Below, one piece after another: positions 25,244 to 36,365 of a stretch of DNA of 62,000 nucleotides (positions within the stretch are counted from its first letter, which is position 1; each line of letters starts with the position of its first letter). The notes beneath the pieces are model-generated. The model ran no database searches, had not been told where the DNA came from, and was given only the letters and a program-made list of their open reading frames with translations. A program made the translations under genes and the position numbers. This stretch comes from Acanthaster planci (taxonomy: Eukaryota > Echinodermata > Asteroidea > Valvatida > Acanthasteridae), in assembly GCF_001949145.1 (NCBI RefSeq), contig NW_019091447.1, positions 954,348 through 1,016,347 on the forward strand, given 5' to 3'.

Positions 25244-27189
25244 ATATATAATGAAAATTAAAACTCGACGTGTCAAATTGTATTTTAACTACTATAGAGG
25301 GTGTTTTATTTCGAAGTCAACACTTCATTGAAAGCAAATAGACTTTGAAAGACAACATTTGCTTAATTAACGGGACTATGAAATAGAAATACATGCATTT
25401 ATTATAACTCTTGAAATTGCCGGCACCTTTGGGTTTCAATTAACTTATTTAAAATTTCTGTTTTGCAATTCGCACGTATATTTTTCAGCTTTTTTGTTTT
25501 ATGCTAATGAACTTTGAATATTCATGAGCAAATCTATAATGTCATCCAAGGCACTGAATCTCAATGCTGCATTGATTTGTACACAGCAAACTTCTAGATT
25601 TCTTCAGCTGTTGTAGATTTAATTTCCTTTGGCAATTTATTGTTGAGTACAAGTATATGGCAATAAGCCAGCAAACAACCTTTTCACAGAAATGTTTTCT
25701 GAGAGCATATTTGAACAAAACAATTTGAACATCAAAACATGCATGAACCAGGTTTTCCTGGATTTGCATCAAAGCAAAAGCGCCCTCACTTGTCCATACA
25801 TGCTTTGTCAATTTTTAAGCTTAAGACTTGCACTTTTCAGTTCATGCAACTCAAAAGAGATGTCAAACAGTCCTTATACGTTGAAGAAAGAGTGCAGAGA
25901 TACGCAAAAAGTGCCTCTGAGAAAAATTCATTTCGTGGATCCTTTAAACCTGGCATGAGGCAAGGTCAAATATTGGGCAGATAAATCAGGTTACCTCTTG
26001 AATCTGGAGAATCATTCTTTCAATTAACACGGCAGATATGCTTAGTTTAATTGATCGAAAATAAACCCCTGCTTGCTCCTTCATGGCCATTACTGACGGA
26101 TGATTAGACTACTGGTGTCAATTGGCAAATTATGTACCAATCTTTTTATCTGTAGAACAACACTAAATTGGAATTAAAATTCAAACTACAATTTTCCATC
26201 GTGGGCTGCCGGACTAACCGTTATTTTGAACCCCCGTTTTGGTGAAAATACTTGATTAATACACAGAAACATGCATCCCGCTACCAGAAGCAAAGCAATG
26301 AAAGTTGAGCGTTCATCATCGACATCTGATTCATCACTGCCTGAGGCTCTGTGCAAAAGAAAAGCCCACACAAAGTAGAATTCAACTGTTAGGGTCCATT
26401 CTGACGACAGGAAATAAACTATAGAATGAAAGACCTGAAAGAATGCATCGTTTTACATGTAAAGTGAGATTTTGGCCCATCAATGTACTCATGTCTACAA
26501 CGATTGTACACGATCGGGTCTACCTGTTCCCCTGTGCATGATCTTAAATCTTATTTTTTGGTAGGCACAAATCAAAGACGCAATTCTTAGTACATTGAAT
26601 GAATCGACTACATTAAATTGAAAGCAAGATTCAGTTTGATTTGGTGAATTGGAGAGGAAAAGAAGCTGTTAACGATGAAATGTCACGTAAAATTATATTT
26701 TCTGATTGGATTAACGTTTTGACCCAGATTTTCAAGAAAAACATTAAAAGCGAGGTGTAGGTTTTGAACTCACGCTAATCACAGAAATTATCTTGAGCTA
26801 TCTTATTCAACTGTTTACAAAATTTAAAACAGATTCAGGGTACAAGACCGAAAATAGCCTTCTCCTGGACAGGGTCTTGTTACGTTTGTAATAGTGGTTT
26901 AGGTATCAAATCGACGTTTTGCGCATGCACACTTAAAATGAAGTACCCGGCCCCTTGAAGAGGACACCAAAGAACTCTATAAATGCATAACAACTGCTTC
27001 CTTGAAGCCAAGACTCTCTATCTCTTTAAATTCCAACCATGAAGGAGTGTGTTCAATATCAAACATGACATCCATGGTCCGACTGAAATGTTAAGGTCTC
27101 CCTCTCTCTCCGAATTGCAAGTGTTAGGTCGACACTCACCGTGCTCACGAATAGGCGAGCGACGCCCTGTATTTGCGACAGGTGTGTAT

Positions 27190-30100
27190 CTATTGCCACT
27201 CACAACGACCATACATTGAACAAACCAAAGGTTGTGGGCACTGATTCCCGCCCAACTCAAACGGGTTACATGCTGTAAAGGAAGAAATAAAATCCGAAAT
27301 AAAAAAGAAATCGAAAACTGAAAGAAAATGGCAATAGTTATCCTTAATACAGAATGGTCACTTTGATTGTCTATGTACATCATGTATTGTTGTATAACCT
27401 CATGTATATTGTTTCCCGAAAATAACGTTGCCTCTAATTCGCTAGTCCGTTCATATTAAGCAGCGCGAGCTCAAAATGAAGGGCGTCATGGGTCATTCGA
27501 GAACATTTTTTATTCCTTTTTATTTATTTATTTCGGTTTAATAGATCTCCAATACAGAAATTCGAAATAGTGATTGGATTACAAATTATATACACTGGAC
27601 AGCAAACGAAACTTGCCACTTCTTTCAAAGGCCACACATAAAAACTCACTCCTGATTTTAAACGATTTTTATACACAGGTATGCTGCAATATCCCTTACT
27701 AATCACACGCCCAAAAGCAAGTGATCTTTATAACAAAGACGAAATTGACAAGCACAGCAACTTTGTTACTGAATAAGTTTGACTCCCCCCCGCGAAGCGG
27801 ATGTAGTCAAACCATAGAGGAAGGCCACATTTTTTTCGCTGGTAATCTGTGTATACTGAGGTAAAGGAAATTGAATATTCATACCTCATGACATCAACTT
27901 TAACGCTTGCGCAGTTGCTGGCATTACGCTATGTGCCCTAAATCTCTATGTGCAGTCATTGCCCTTAATGAGCTCTTTCTTCTGGAGTAAGTTTGGAAAT
28001 ACACAGGTTGTTTACAAGATTTTGTGTTTTGTTTGAAATATTTTTATTGCGACATTTGTACAAAAGCGTATTTTATGAGATTTCACGATCACTATCTGTG
28101 ATGAAATAGTGCCTTTTGTTCCAAATGAACTAAGTTTTCCCGTAGAAGTGAACATTTTGTAGGCCAGTCTTAGCCAAATTCGTACCAAGCCTTTGGACTC
28201 TGATGTATTGGACGGCGGAGAATAAAATTACAAACTTTGCATGGATAACGGAACAGTGTACCAAAATTTAAAAAGTTTATTTACGCCTACAAAAGTATGT
28301 ATAATATCAGGGATTTTTCACTCTCTATTTCCTGGTCACAGGGATGATTTGTATTTAATTGTAAGCAAAAAACTACAAGTATTGCTGGGACATTACTGAC
28401 CCTGCTTGTCCGGCTAAGATGCAGCAGTAATCAAGCATTTTTGGAATGTTTTATATTATTCGTCAGACTCGGCGGCGACCATCATTGGACGCTTTGAAGT
28501 GCCTGAGTTGCAACTCCTTCTGTGTCCTTCCTCTCTGGTCAAACTGACCTACACCAAGAGACTAGTCATTTCCACAACTTCCCCTCAAACCATGCTGTAT
28601 TTGTATACCACCGTCTGTCTTTCTTTTGCTGCTTGGAGGTGCACTTCAACTCGGGGCGGATTACATCAACTGTAGCGTGCGCTCCTAGGCAAGCTTTTTG
28701 TCGCAGTTTCACACAAAGTCATCCCAACAGTCATCTCAACGCTGGTCAACTCCATTAGATCTCAGACTGTTGACTGGACGTCGCCGTAAGGCATCATCCA
28801 GTGTGACCGTGCTTTTCTGCACGCTCTTAGGGGATGGTGCAATACTACATAGTGAGTCTACGGATTTTTCTGCCGTTTTGAGAACTGGCATTTGAAGCTA
28901 TTGTTGATGTGACGGTTGATGCTTTTTGTTAGTCGCCGATCACAAATCATAAAGGCAAGTTTGTACGTACAACAGGCAAATGTACAAGCGAAACGAATTT
29001 GCAACAAACTTTCGCTCGAGTTGAAATGTGTTCAACTTTTGCAAATTCGCAGCACCAACATTTTAATCTGACTTCACAAATTCGCGCCTGTGTTCGCTTT
29101 CGCATTAAGTATGTGCCGGCCTAGTACAGTACATGTATTCACTATACGCGACCGATTCTTGTGTCTGTGAGTGAACCAACCGTCACAAGATCGCGATCCG
29201 GATTCGTGCGAATCAAAATGGTCCCATCAGCGCGGCAGTCCCACGATGCAGTGGTATCGAATGACCCTGCTGTTTTGAAATAAGCGAACTAGCTCATGGT
29301 AAATATTGAGGGCGTTTCAGCTACGACGTGTTATGGCTGTTATCGCTGAACATGATCATGGGAAAAGCAAAATATGCAGTTGAACTACGAATTCTACTAT
29401 AAATCGACAAAAGGCACATTTTCTCAGCCGCATGAAAGGGATTGAAATTTAAAAAGTGATTTTTTTTCACATAAGAAAAGGAAGACAAATAATAAACAAA
29501 GGATTTCTTTAAGCAAACCCTTCCATTAAATTAAGTGAAACAAAAGTATACTCAGAACGTGAGTATATATATCAAAAATCTAAGATATATAAGGAAATAA
29601 TATTTTTACAACGATTCTTACATATACGGGTATGAAGATCTTCTGCTTTCTCGTCCAACGCGTTTGGAGACTCTGAAAAGAAGGTAAAGATAGATAATAT
29701 GAAAATGCAGATATGGCCCCAAAAAGTCTCCGGTTTCTGGTCGCCGCGAGCGTCGCTGTAGACCTGCGCGTCGGCAAAATGAAGAACTGTTTTATTTTGC
29801 ATAAAATGATTTCCAAAAGCTGCCAAACTTACTTGGTCGGCAGGAATTCTGCTACCGCGTAATTTTAACGTGTTTTTGATGGGTGGGATTGGGTAATATG
29901 TACAATGTACAGTGAAGGAATCCCCTATGGGCCTCCATACCGTACATTTACAGTCGGGTACCCATTACGTCATTCGTGTATCTATACTTCTCATAGTAAC
30001 AACGCAATACGCTAAGGAAAACAAGAGGGAAAAACCGCGTCACCGCACCGCTTTTAGACCACACCCATGACCAGAAACCAGAGTCTTTTTTGGCCTATAG

Positions 30101-30258
30101 AGATATTGGCGTTCAAATCATATTCCACAGAGACGGCACACTGTCATTTTCAAAGTGAATGGAGAAAAAATCAAAGGATAAAGCTGTATACCTGCGGGTG
30201 CAGCGTTAGTGAGGACAATTCCCAAGCAAACGAGAAGAACCAAGGTGATTGACTTCAT
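27190..30258 (-). CDS. Small secreted four-cysteine peptide precursor, 66 residues, complete
   Basis: Minus-strand coding exons 30258-30192, 29672-29622 and 27272-27190 (TAG) join with phase-1 introns throughout and give 66 residues. All acceptors are good (ATATACCAG, TTACCTTCTTTTCAG, TTCTTCCTTTACAG) and donors are GTATAC, GTAAGA. Residues 1-19 or so (KSITLVLLVCLGIVLTNA) form a signal peptide. A short acidic linker follows (SPNALDEKAEDLHTRI), then a compact domain with spacing C-x9-C-x5-C-x5-C ending RCEWQ. Four cysteines allow two disulfides in a mature peptide of about 45 residues. The role is unknown: a defence peptide, a peptide ligand or another secreted factor are all possible. No known family was recognised. 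Each exon carries one module (signal, linker, Cys domain), a layout common in rapidly evolving secreted peptides. Confidence 0.78.
28612..28665 (+). repeat. Dispersed repeat block with GTGCACTTCAACTCGGGGCGG core
   Basis: Shares a core of about 30-50 bases with the reverse complement of 31167-31221 and, more diverged, with 40301-40348. It lies within intron 3 of the minus-strand peptide gene. Confidence 0.6.
28849..29092 (+). repeat. Inverted repeat, left arm (about 240 bases)
   Basis: Matches the reverse complement of 31268-31493 over most of its length. Landmarks: GTGAGTCTACGGATTTTTCT, CATAAAGGCAAGTTTGTAC, GCTCGAGTTGAAATGTGTTC and ACATTTT(A/G)ATCTGACTT. The arms differ by small indels and substitutions. 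The left arm lies in intron 3 of the peptide gene. Confidence 0.8.
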
Positions 30259-30491
30259 TTCGACTGGTATATGTCAAAGAAAATGGAAATTGGAAAGCTT
30301 TTTAATTTTTAAAGATCACGCTCACTCAAGGTCTTCAAGTTATTACAATAGAAAAGCAAAGCTCAATATGTTTAACATAAAGACCCGTCGTTTGAACTGG
30401 TGCTCTTAGTCTCGTGCGCATGAAACTCCCGTTCAAGTTATTATGCACTGGTGGTCGCTCAAAGGATTTTCTTTGAAAATATGGAACTTAC

Positions 30492-30568
30492 GTGCTGTTC
30501 TTGAGACCAAGTCAATTTCGTAGTGCTGAAGTATCTCGTGCAGGCTGCAAGCGTGTTGATTATCGTAA
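30492..30568 (-). other. Predicted non-coding first exon of the four-cysteine peptide gene
   Basis: On the minus strand a TATA box at 30603-30595 is followed about 30 bases later by this stretch, which ends in a strong donor (CAC then GTAAGT) at 30491. The next exon begins at 30263, five bases before the ATG, so this exon is 5' UTR. The 5' boundary is inferred. Confidence 0.55.
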
Positions 30569-30594
30569 TGACAAGCAGACGCACCTCTCGCATC

Positions 30595-30603
30595 TTTTAT
30601 AAA
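30595..30603 (-). promoter_or_regulatory. TATA box of the four-cysteine peptide gene
   Basis: Minus-strand TTTATAAAA, correctly placed before the inferred first exon. Confidence 0.6.
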
Positions 30604-30733
30604 GTTTAACTCAGCTGGTAACAGCAGGTAACAGCAGTCGGTATGCTCATGTCACGATATTTGACAGATGGGTGAAATTATGCACGAAAATACCAGCTAC
30701 ATATCTCATTACATTCCCTTCCCTGTGCGGATA

Positions 30734-30852
30734 TTAATGATTATAAAATGACATAAAAACGCTACCTATTTTAGCCAGACTTCTCAACGTGATGTATCAT
30801 CCTGGGTGAGGTCAACTGACTTATTTTGTCCTTCGTTAGTAGCAATGGAGAT
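30734..30852 (+). repeat. Direct repeat, copy 1 (about 119 bases)
   Basis: Nearly identical to 33107-33225, with a shared block from TTAATGATTATAAAATG through AGCAATGGAG and only a handful of differences. The high identity suggests a recent duplication or a young element. Confidence 0.85.
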
Positions 30853-31166
30853 CCGGGTGCAGCGAGGAGTGGTCCCCCAATTAAAGGAGCCTAATACATG
30901 CATGAAAAACTACGAAATCAAGATGTCTCCAAAGTTTATAAGAAGTCCCAAAATGTAGCACTACGTCCCCGCTAAAACAGGCCAAACAAGGTGATTATTT
31001 TGCCTCCCCCAATGCTGCTTGATCCACTCATGGCTAGTACTCCAAGACTCCACTCCCCGAAGACGAGCCGGGTTTCATAGACTGCTTCGTCTTCGGTACA
31101 AGACGCCTTTCGCGATCTTGTGATCTGGCGTTGATTCGCTAACACCAGCATCCGCTATAAGTGAAT

Positions 31167-31221
31167 TAATAATCCGCCCCGAGCTGAAGTGCACCCCCAA
31201 TCGGCGAAAGAAAGACGTGGT
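31167..31221 (-). repeat. Dispersed repeat block, inverted copy
   Basis: Reverse complement carries the GGGTGCACTTCAGCTCGGGG core seen at 28612-28665 and 40301-40348. Confidence 0.6.
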
Positions 31222-31267
31222 TACAAGCGGGTTCTTGCAGGTGCTCTGCGTGTACGCAAAGACCATA

Positions 31268-31493
31268 CATAACGCAAATTGTAAAGTCAGATCAAAATGT
31301 TCGCGCTGTGACTAGAATTTTCAAAAGTTGAACACATTTCAACTCGAGCGAAATTTTGCTGCAAATTCGTTTCGCTTTTACATTTGCTTGTTGTGTGTAC
31401 AAACTTGCCTTTATGATTTATGATTGACAGACATGCAACAAAAGCTTCTATGGCCAGTTCTCAAAACGGCAGAAAAATCCGTAGACTCACTAT
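31268..31493 (-). repeat. Inverted repeat, right arm
   Basis: Partner of 28849-29092. The two arms enclose the promoter, exon 1, exon 2 and exon 3 of the minus-strand peptide gene. The order of this block relative to the GTGCACTTC block differs between the two sides, so the whole is not a simple inverted duplication. Confidence 0.8.
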
Positions 31494-33106
31494 TTTAAAT
31501 ACGGTTTTTTGCCCTTACCCAACGTATAAACGTATATATTTATATACATCGAACAAGCTCTGAGTAAAGAGTGCTAATCAATATGCTCGTTGGGTAAGGG
31601 GAAAAAACTCATATTAAAAAAAAGATTAAAATCTCCCCCTGCACAAAGTACATCTTGAAAATCATTATGTTTTATTACACCATCAAGAAGTTGCAGTTGA
31701 AATTTCCCATATCACCCAAGTAAAAGATGCCAAAGAAATTACAGCTGCACTCCCTAGGAAAATCCTTCTCATAATAACTAACTTCACGCTTGCAAAGCAT
31801 CGGCGTGTAAGGTCACATTGGACGATGATGACTAACAGCGATATCCAGTCAGCAATCTGAGATGCACCATAAACTTGGATGGAATTGATCAGCATTGGGA
31901 TGGCTACTGATGAAGATCAAGAACCGTTCGAAATGAAAGGTAATTATTCCTGAAATACATTGTGAAGATAGTGGCGTGCTAGCTATCAGTAATTAATGTT
32001 GGCTATTTTTCATCATTTTCTGCCTTCACATTCAAGTGCCCCAAATAATCGGGGTTTTTTGTGTGTAAAAAACCTTAATGTCGAAAACCAGGATGACATT
32101 TGCAAGGAATCACCCTTCAACGCTGGGTCAGGTCCATGTGAGAAGACCCCAGCCATATGCCACTGTTTTAATGTAGAATTCAATTCAAAACGTCATCACT
32201 AGGCTTTTAAAAAACAAACAAACTGGTGATCATCCCCACCCAACCCTCCAAAATGCCTCCAACCCATTTCTTTCTAACTCCAAGCTTACCGGTACTTTTC
32301 GGTCTTTTATATTTCTTTTACAGGTTTTCACTTTTCACTGGTTTTTATTCCTAATATAAATACAAGGTCCCTTTTGTAACAATTGAGGTAATAGACCAAT
32401 CCCAAGGACCTCTTTATAACAGAGTTGGACTGTACTAGTGTCCTCATAAACTTGCTGTCATTTAAACACAAAAAATCGTCCCGATACCTTCGCTTTATGA
32501 GCCAAAAGGATGATCACCAATCTTTATTTTACTTGGCATTATGAAGATACTCCAAACCTAACCTAAACAAGAACACAAAATTGGAATAACCAATAACAGA
32601 AACTAGACACTCGGTTTACACTGTGAGTTTACTGTTTTCTACAGCAGGATGTATCGTTTTTTAACTTTGCGTGTCATGTGGAACTAAGATTTATTACTGC
32701 AAATATGAAGACATATTGTAACTTCATCGAGCATTGTTATCATAATCGTACTTATCACTTAAATATTTATATTTCCCCATTTGATATATAAATTGACATA
32801 TGTAAATGAACAAAAAAAAAATAATTTGAGCAAGGAACTTGATAAATGTGGCCATCTGTAAGACCACACGATCATCTGTTAAACTAAGCTACAGCTGCCC
32901 CCTAATTTGGAGAGTAATATTAGGTGGTCATTTACATTTAGGGGTATTGATTAGCAATTTATTGAGAACTGAAAGGAGGTAGCCTGATACCAGCCATACT
33001 ATTCAACTCCTAAAACTGAATAAAGATACCTACATTATATTATTTAAAACAGAGAAGTAGATCCCGACAACATTTCGACTTGCAACCTCCAAAATACATT
33101 AAAGGG

Positions 33107-33225
33107 TTAATGATTATAAAATGATATAAAAACGCTACCCATTTCAGCCAGACTTCTCAACGTGATGTATCATCCTGGGTGAGGTCAACTGACTTATTTT
33201 GTCCTTCGTTAGTAGCAATGGAGTT
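33107..33225 (+). repeat. Direct repeat, copy 2
   Basis: Partner of 30734-30852; see that entry. Confidence 0.85.
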
Positions 33226-33348
33226 CGGGAGATGTATTTGTGCGTCTCCCCAACTATTTTGCGTCTCCCCAACGCGAAAATACATCTTGAAAATAGTTCG
33301 CGGTACCCGCTGCTTCATTTGACTCGGACCGGCCAGCCGACCCCGGCA

Positions 33349-33421
33349 AGCTCGGTGGTCGATTGGTTAAGACATCTGCACTAGTAAGCAGGAGGTCGTG
33401 GGTTCGAGTCCCACCCGAATA
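33349..33421 (+). repeat. tRNA-Thr(AGU)-derived SINE head
   Basis: The sequence folds like a tRNA: a D-arm GTC...GAC, an anticodon region with CTAGTAA as in eukaryotic tRNA-Thr(AGU), and a perfect T-arm GTGGG TTCGAGT CCCAC containing a canonical B box. The anticodon loop has one extra base and the acceptor stem pairs only in part, so it is a tRNA-derived SINE or tRNA pseudogene rather than a working tRNA. The unit runs into the assembly gap at 33479. Confidence 0.7.
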
Positions 33422-33478
33422 GGCTTGTGAGGTTTTTTCGCGAGCTCTCGGACAAGCACTGAGCATACAGTGCATATT

Positions 33479-34346
33479 NNNNNNNNNNNNNNNNNNNNNN
33501 NNNNNNNNNNNNNNNNNNNNNNNNNNNNNNNNNNNNNNNNNNNNNNNNNNNNNNNNNNNNNNNNNNNNNNNNNNNNNNNNNNNNNNNNNNNNNNNNNNNN
33601 NNNNNNNNNNNNNNNNNNNNNNNNNNNNNNNNNNNNNNNNNNNNNNNNNNNNNNNNNNNNNNNNNNNNNNNNNNNNNNNNNNNNNNNNNNNNNNNNNNNN
33701 NNNNNNNNNNNNNNNNNNNNNNNNNNNNNNNNNNNNNNNNNNNNNNNNNNNNNNNNNNNNNNNNNNNNNNNNNNNNNNNNNNNNNNNNNNNNNNNNNNNN
33801 NNNNNNNNNNNNNNNNNNNNNNNNNNNNNNNNNNNNNNNNNNNNNNNNNNNNNNNNNNNNNNNNNNNNNNNNNNNNNNNNNNNNNNNNNNNNNNNNNNNN
33901 NNNNNNNNNNNNNNNNNNNNNNNNNNNNNNNNNNNNNNNNNNNNNNNNNNNNNNNNNNNNNNNNNNNNNNNNNNNNNNNNNNNNNNNNNNNNNNNNNNNN
34001 NNNNNNNNNNNNNNNNNNNNNNNNNNNNNNNNNNNNNNNNNNNNNNNNNNNNNNNNNNNNNNNNNNNNNNNNNNNNNNNNNNNNNNNNNNNNNNNNNNNN
34101 NNNNNNNNNNNNNNNNNNNNNNNNNNNNNNNNNNNNNNNNNNNNNNNNNNNNNNNNNNNNNNNNNNNNNNNNNNNNNNNNNNNNNNNNNNNNNNNNNNNN
34201 NNNNNNNNNNNNNNNNNNNNNNNNNNNNNNNNNNNNNNNNNNNNNNNNNNNNNNNNNNNNNNNNNNNNNNNNNNNNNNNNNNNNNNNNNNNNNNNNNNNN
34301 NNNNNNNNNNNNNNNNNNNNNNNNNNNNNNNNNNNNNNNNNNNNNN
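33479..34346. other. Assembly gap (868 N)
   Basis: Run of N. Open frames called through it are artefacts. Confidence 1.
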
Positions 34347-36000
34347 ACGTCCGTGGTGGGAGCCATTTTTGAGGGTCGGGCGGGGATTATCCCAATTTTT
34401 TAAATTTTACGCGGCCTAATTATGAAGTTTTGAATTCAATTCTACATTATGCAAGTCTGAAACAGTGACATATATGCCTGGGGTCCTCTCTCATGGGTGG
34501 GGACCTGACCCAGCGTTAAAGGGCGATTCTGTGCCAATGTCATCCTGGCTTTCAACATTAAGGTTTTTCACAAGCATTTGGGCACTAATGTGAAGGCAGA
34601 TGATGTTGAAAACAACCGACGTTAACTGACGGCAGGTCCCTATCTTCCCAATATCATTATAATGGCATGAATAATTATCTTTTATTTGCTATCGCCCTTG
34701 AGTTCTTATTCCAAATAAACCCAATAAGGGAGGTTGCTAAAGTGGCAGTCTATTACAATGGCACCGCGTTGCTTTACTTGATCCTTTCGAAGTCAGAATT
34801 TCAATAGAAATCTCTACAATAGTAGTTTCGGTTAGTTGCAGTTAATCTTCAAGTTCGGTGACCTTTCCACTCTGACATGAACTTTGAAAGTGTAGCTGAC
34901 ATGAAAGAAAAATACCTATAAATGCAACTAAGTCTTCACTCTTTAGCGTTTCAATGCGGTGAAATCTTTCCTTTGGAACAGTAACACTGCAACTGATTAG
35001 GCCAAGAAAAAATAGTTCTGCTTATATGCCTCTGAAAAATAGGGTCGGTAGGTCGGAATTTGTTAATTTTTTTTAGGGGGGGGCGATTTTTTTGTGTTGA
35101 CTGAATGGCACGAATGATGACAAAAGCTTCCAAAATTGCCACAAAAAGTGATGAAAACTTGCCTTAATCTATAATATTTCTGCAGCCTATAAGTCTTAAG
35201 AATTATGGACAATTCACACGGGTTTGCACAACGCTAGTCAGCTACGTAATATTAGGGTCGGTCGGGAAACCGGAAGCACGTATTTGACTTTGAAGTTGTA
35301 AGCGCAGTAGTAAGTTTTAAAGTGCCGCAACAAACCAAATAAGAAGCAAATGAGCCAAATATTACAGTACTGCAGTTTAATTTCAACGCTTCAGGCCCCC
35401 AATCGGGGATTGGTTTCAGAGACCGTGACGACGCCTGAGTAAAATAAAAATAGGCCCTCTCGGTACCAGTTGAATGAACAATTTCACTCGTGTATCGTGT
35501 CAATAGAGGGCGCTATTTAACATACTTATTATTTTGGTAACCTGGAGCGTGGCGTGGAGACGCACTTTTTTGCCGGATTTTCTTCTGATATCATCTCGTA
35601 GCAACCGTAACGATGTGAATGATGTAGGCCTGACTTTTTGAGGTTTTTAAATCTTTATCCAAGGAAATATCAGGTAGGTTGCAAAAGTGGTTAAACCAGT
35701 GGTGTGATTTGTAGTTTCTTGCCAAACTGAAGAAAAGAGCAAGGTAAAAAAGACCTTGACCATGTTAACTTTCAATGTCGTCAGTTTGTGTTGTGATTGA
35801 TCAACCATGCCAACTGGTCAAGCTGTGTGAGATGACATGCTGCTGATTTTTCTGTTGAGAGAAAGAGGTTATAAGAAGGAATGTATGAAATTTGGCTGCA
35901 CAAACAGCTGTGATGGCAGAGTAAGTTAATTGGCACAAGCGAAGCAGCCAGAATGTGGGCGTTCATTACCTTCATGATCTTAGCACCCTGTTCCTAATAG

Positions 36001-36365
36001 TGTTATGCCCTAACTATAGCATAAGTCCCAACTATAGTTGGGACAGTCCCAACTGCAGTGCTGCAGTTTGGCTGGCCCAACTATTGTTGACCAATGTCTG
36101 TGGGAAATGTGTCAACATTATCCAAGTCAATGTGTCTCACACTTGACACAATTCATCTAAAACATCTGTCCCTCTAGCCCTATGACCGATGACATAACAT
36201 TTGTAAACAATATGACTGTGGCACATGCTGGGCACATCATGCACACAGGACCTCTCTGCTGTAGTTGGGCTGGCCCAACTGTAGCGCTCTAGTTGGGACG
36301 GGCTCAACTATTGTTGGGACGGGCCCAACTATAATTGGGACTGATGCCATAGTTAGGGCCTAACA
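36001..36365. mobile_element. 365-bp MITE with terminal inverted repeats
   Basis: The left end (36001-36042, starting TGTTATGCCCTAACTATAGC) and the reverse complement of the right end (36324-36365, starting TGTTAGGCCCTAACTATGGC) are near-identical over about 40 bases. The interior repeats short AGTTGGG / CCCAACT units, giving several nested palindromes. There is no coding capacity. No clear target-site duplication is visible next to the ends. Confidence 0.8.

Larger units (their letters stand above)
23858..27189. other. Spacer between two convergent small secreted-protein genes
   Basis: No confident gene. It contains the poly(A) signal of the 132-residue gene, a copy of a dispersed repeat, and presumably the 3' UTR of the minus-strand peptide gene. 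A minus-strand stretch near 26360-26235 has a good acceptor (TTTCTTTTGCACAG) but no frame that joins to its neighbour, so it is not called. Confidence 0.5.
32011..34606. mobile_element. Block bounded by long inverted repeats (candidate DNA transposon, nested, gap-interrupted)
   Basis: Left arm 32011-32200 and right arm 34425-34606 are reverse complements over about 180 bases. Shared landmarks are CTTCACATT(..)AGTGCCC, AAACCTTAATGT(C/T)GAAA, CCAGGATGACATT, AACGCTGGGTCAGGTCC and AATGTAGAATT(C/G)AATTC. Between them lie one copy of the 119-base direct repeat, a tRNA-like SINE head and an 868-base assembly gap. No transposase frame is visible in the sequenced part. It could instead be two oppositely oriented copies of one dispersed element. 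Confidence 0.55.

Noticed and set aside
26186-26371. Possible minus-strand exon with a hydrophobic segment and good acceptor
   Set aside because: No donor or phase joins it to a neighbouring exon; joining to peptide exon 3 would create an immediate stop.
29572-29826. Continuous minus-strand frame over the peptide-gene exon 3
   Set aside because: It reads through a polypyrimidine tract and acceptor in another frame; the spliced 51-base exon explains the coding signal better.
33254-34372. Long open frames on both strands
   Set aside because: They are open only because they run through the 868-base N gap; the sequenced ends are SINE/tRNA-like DNA.
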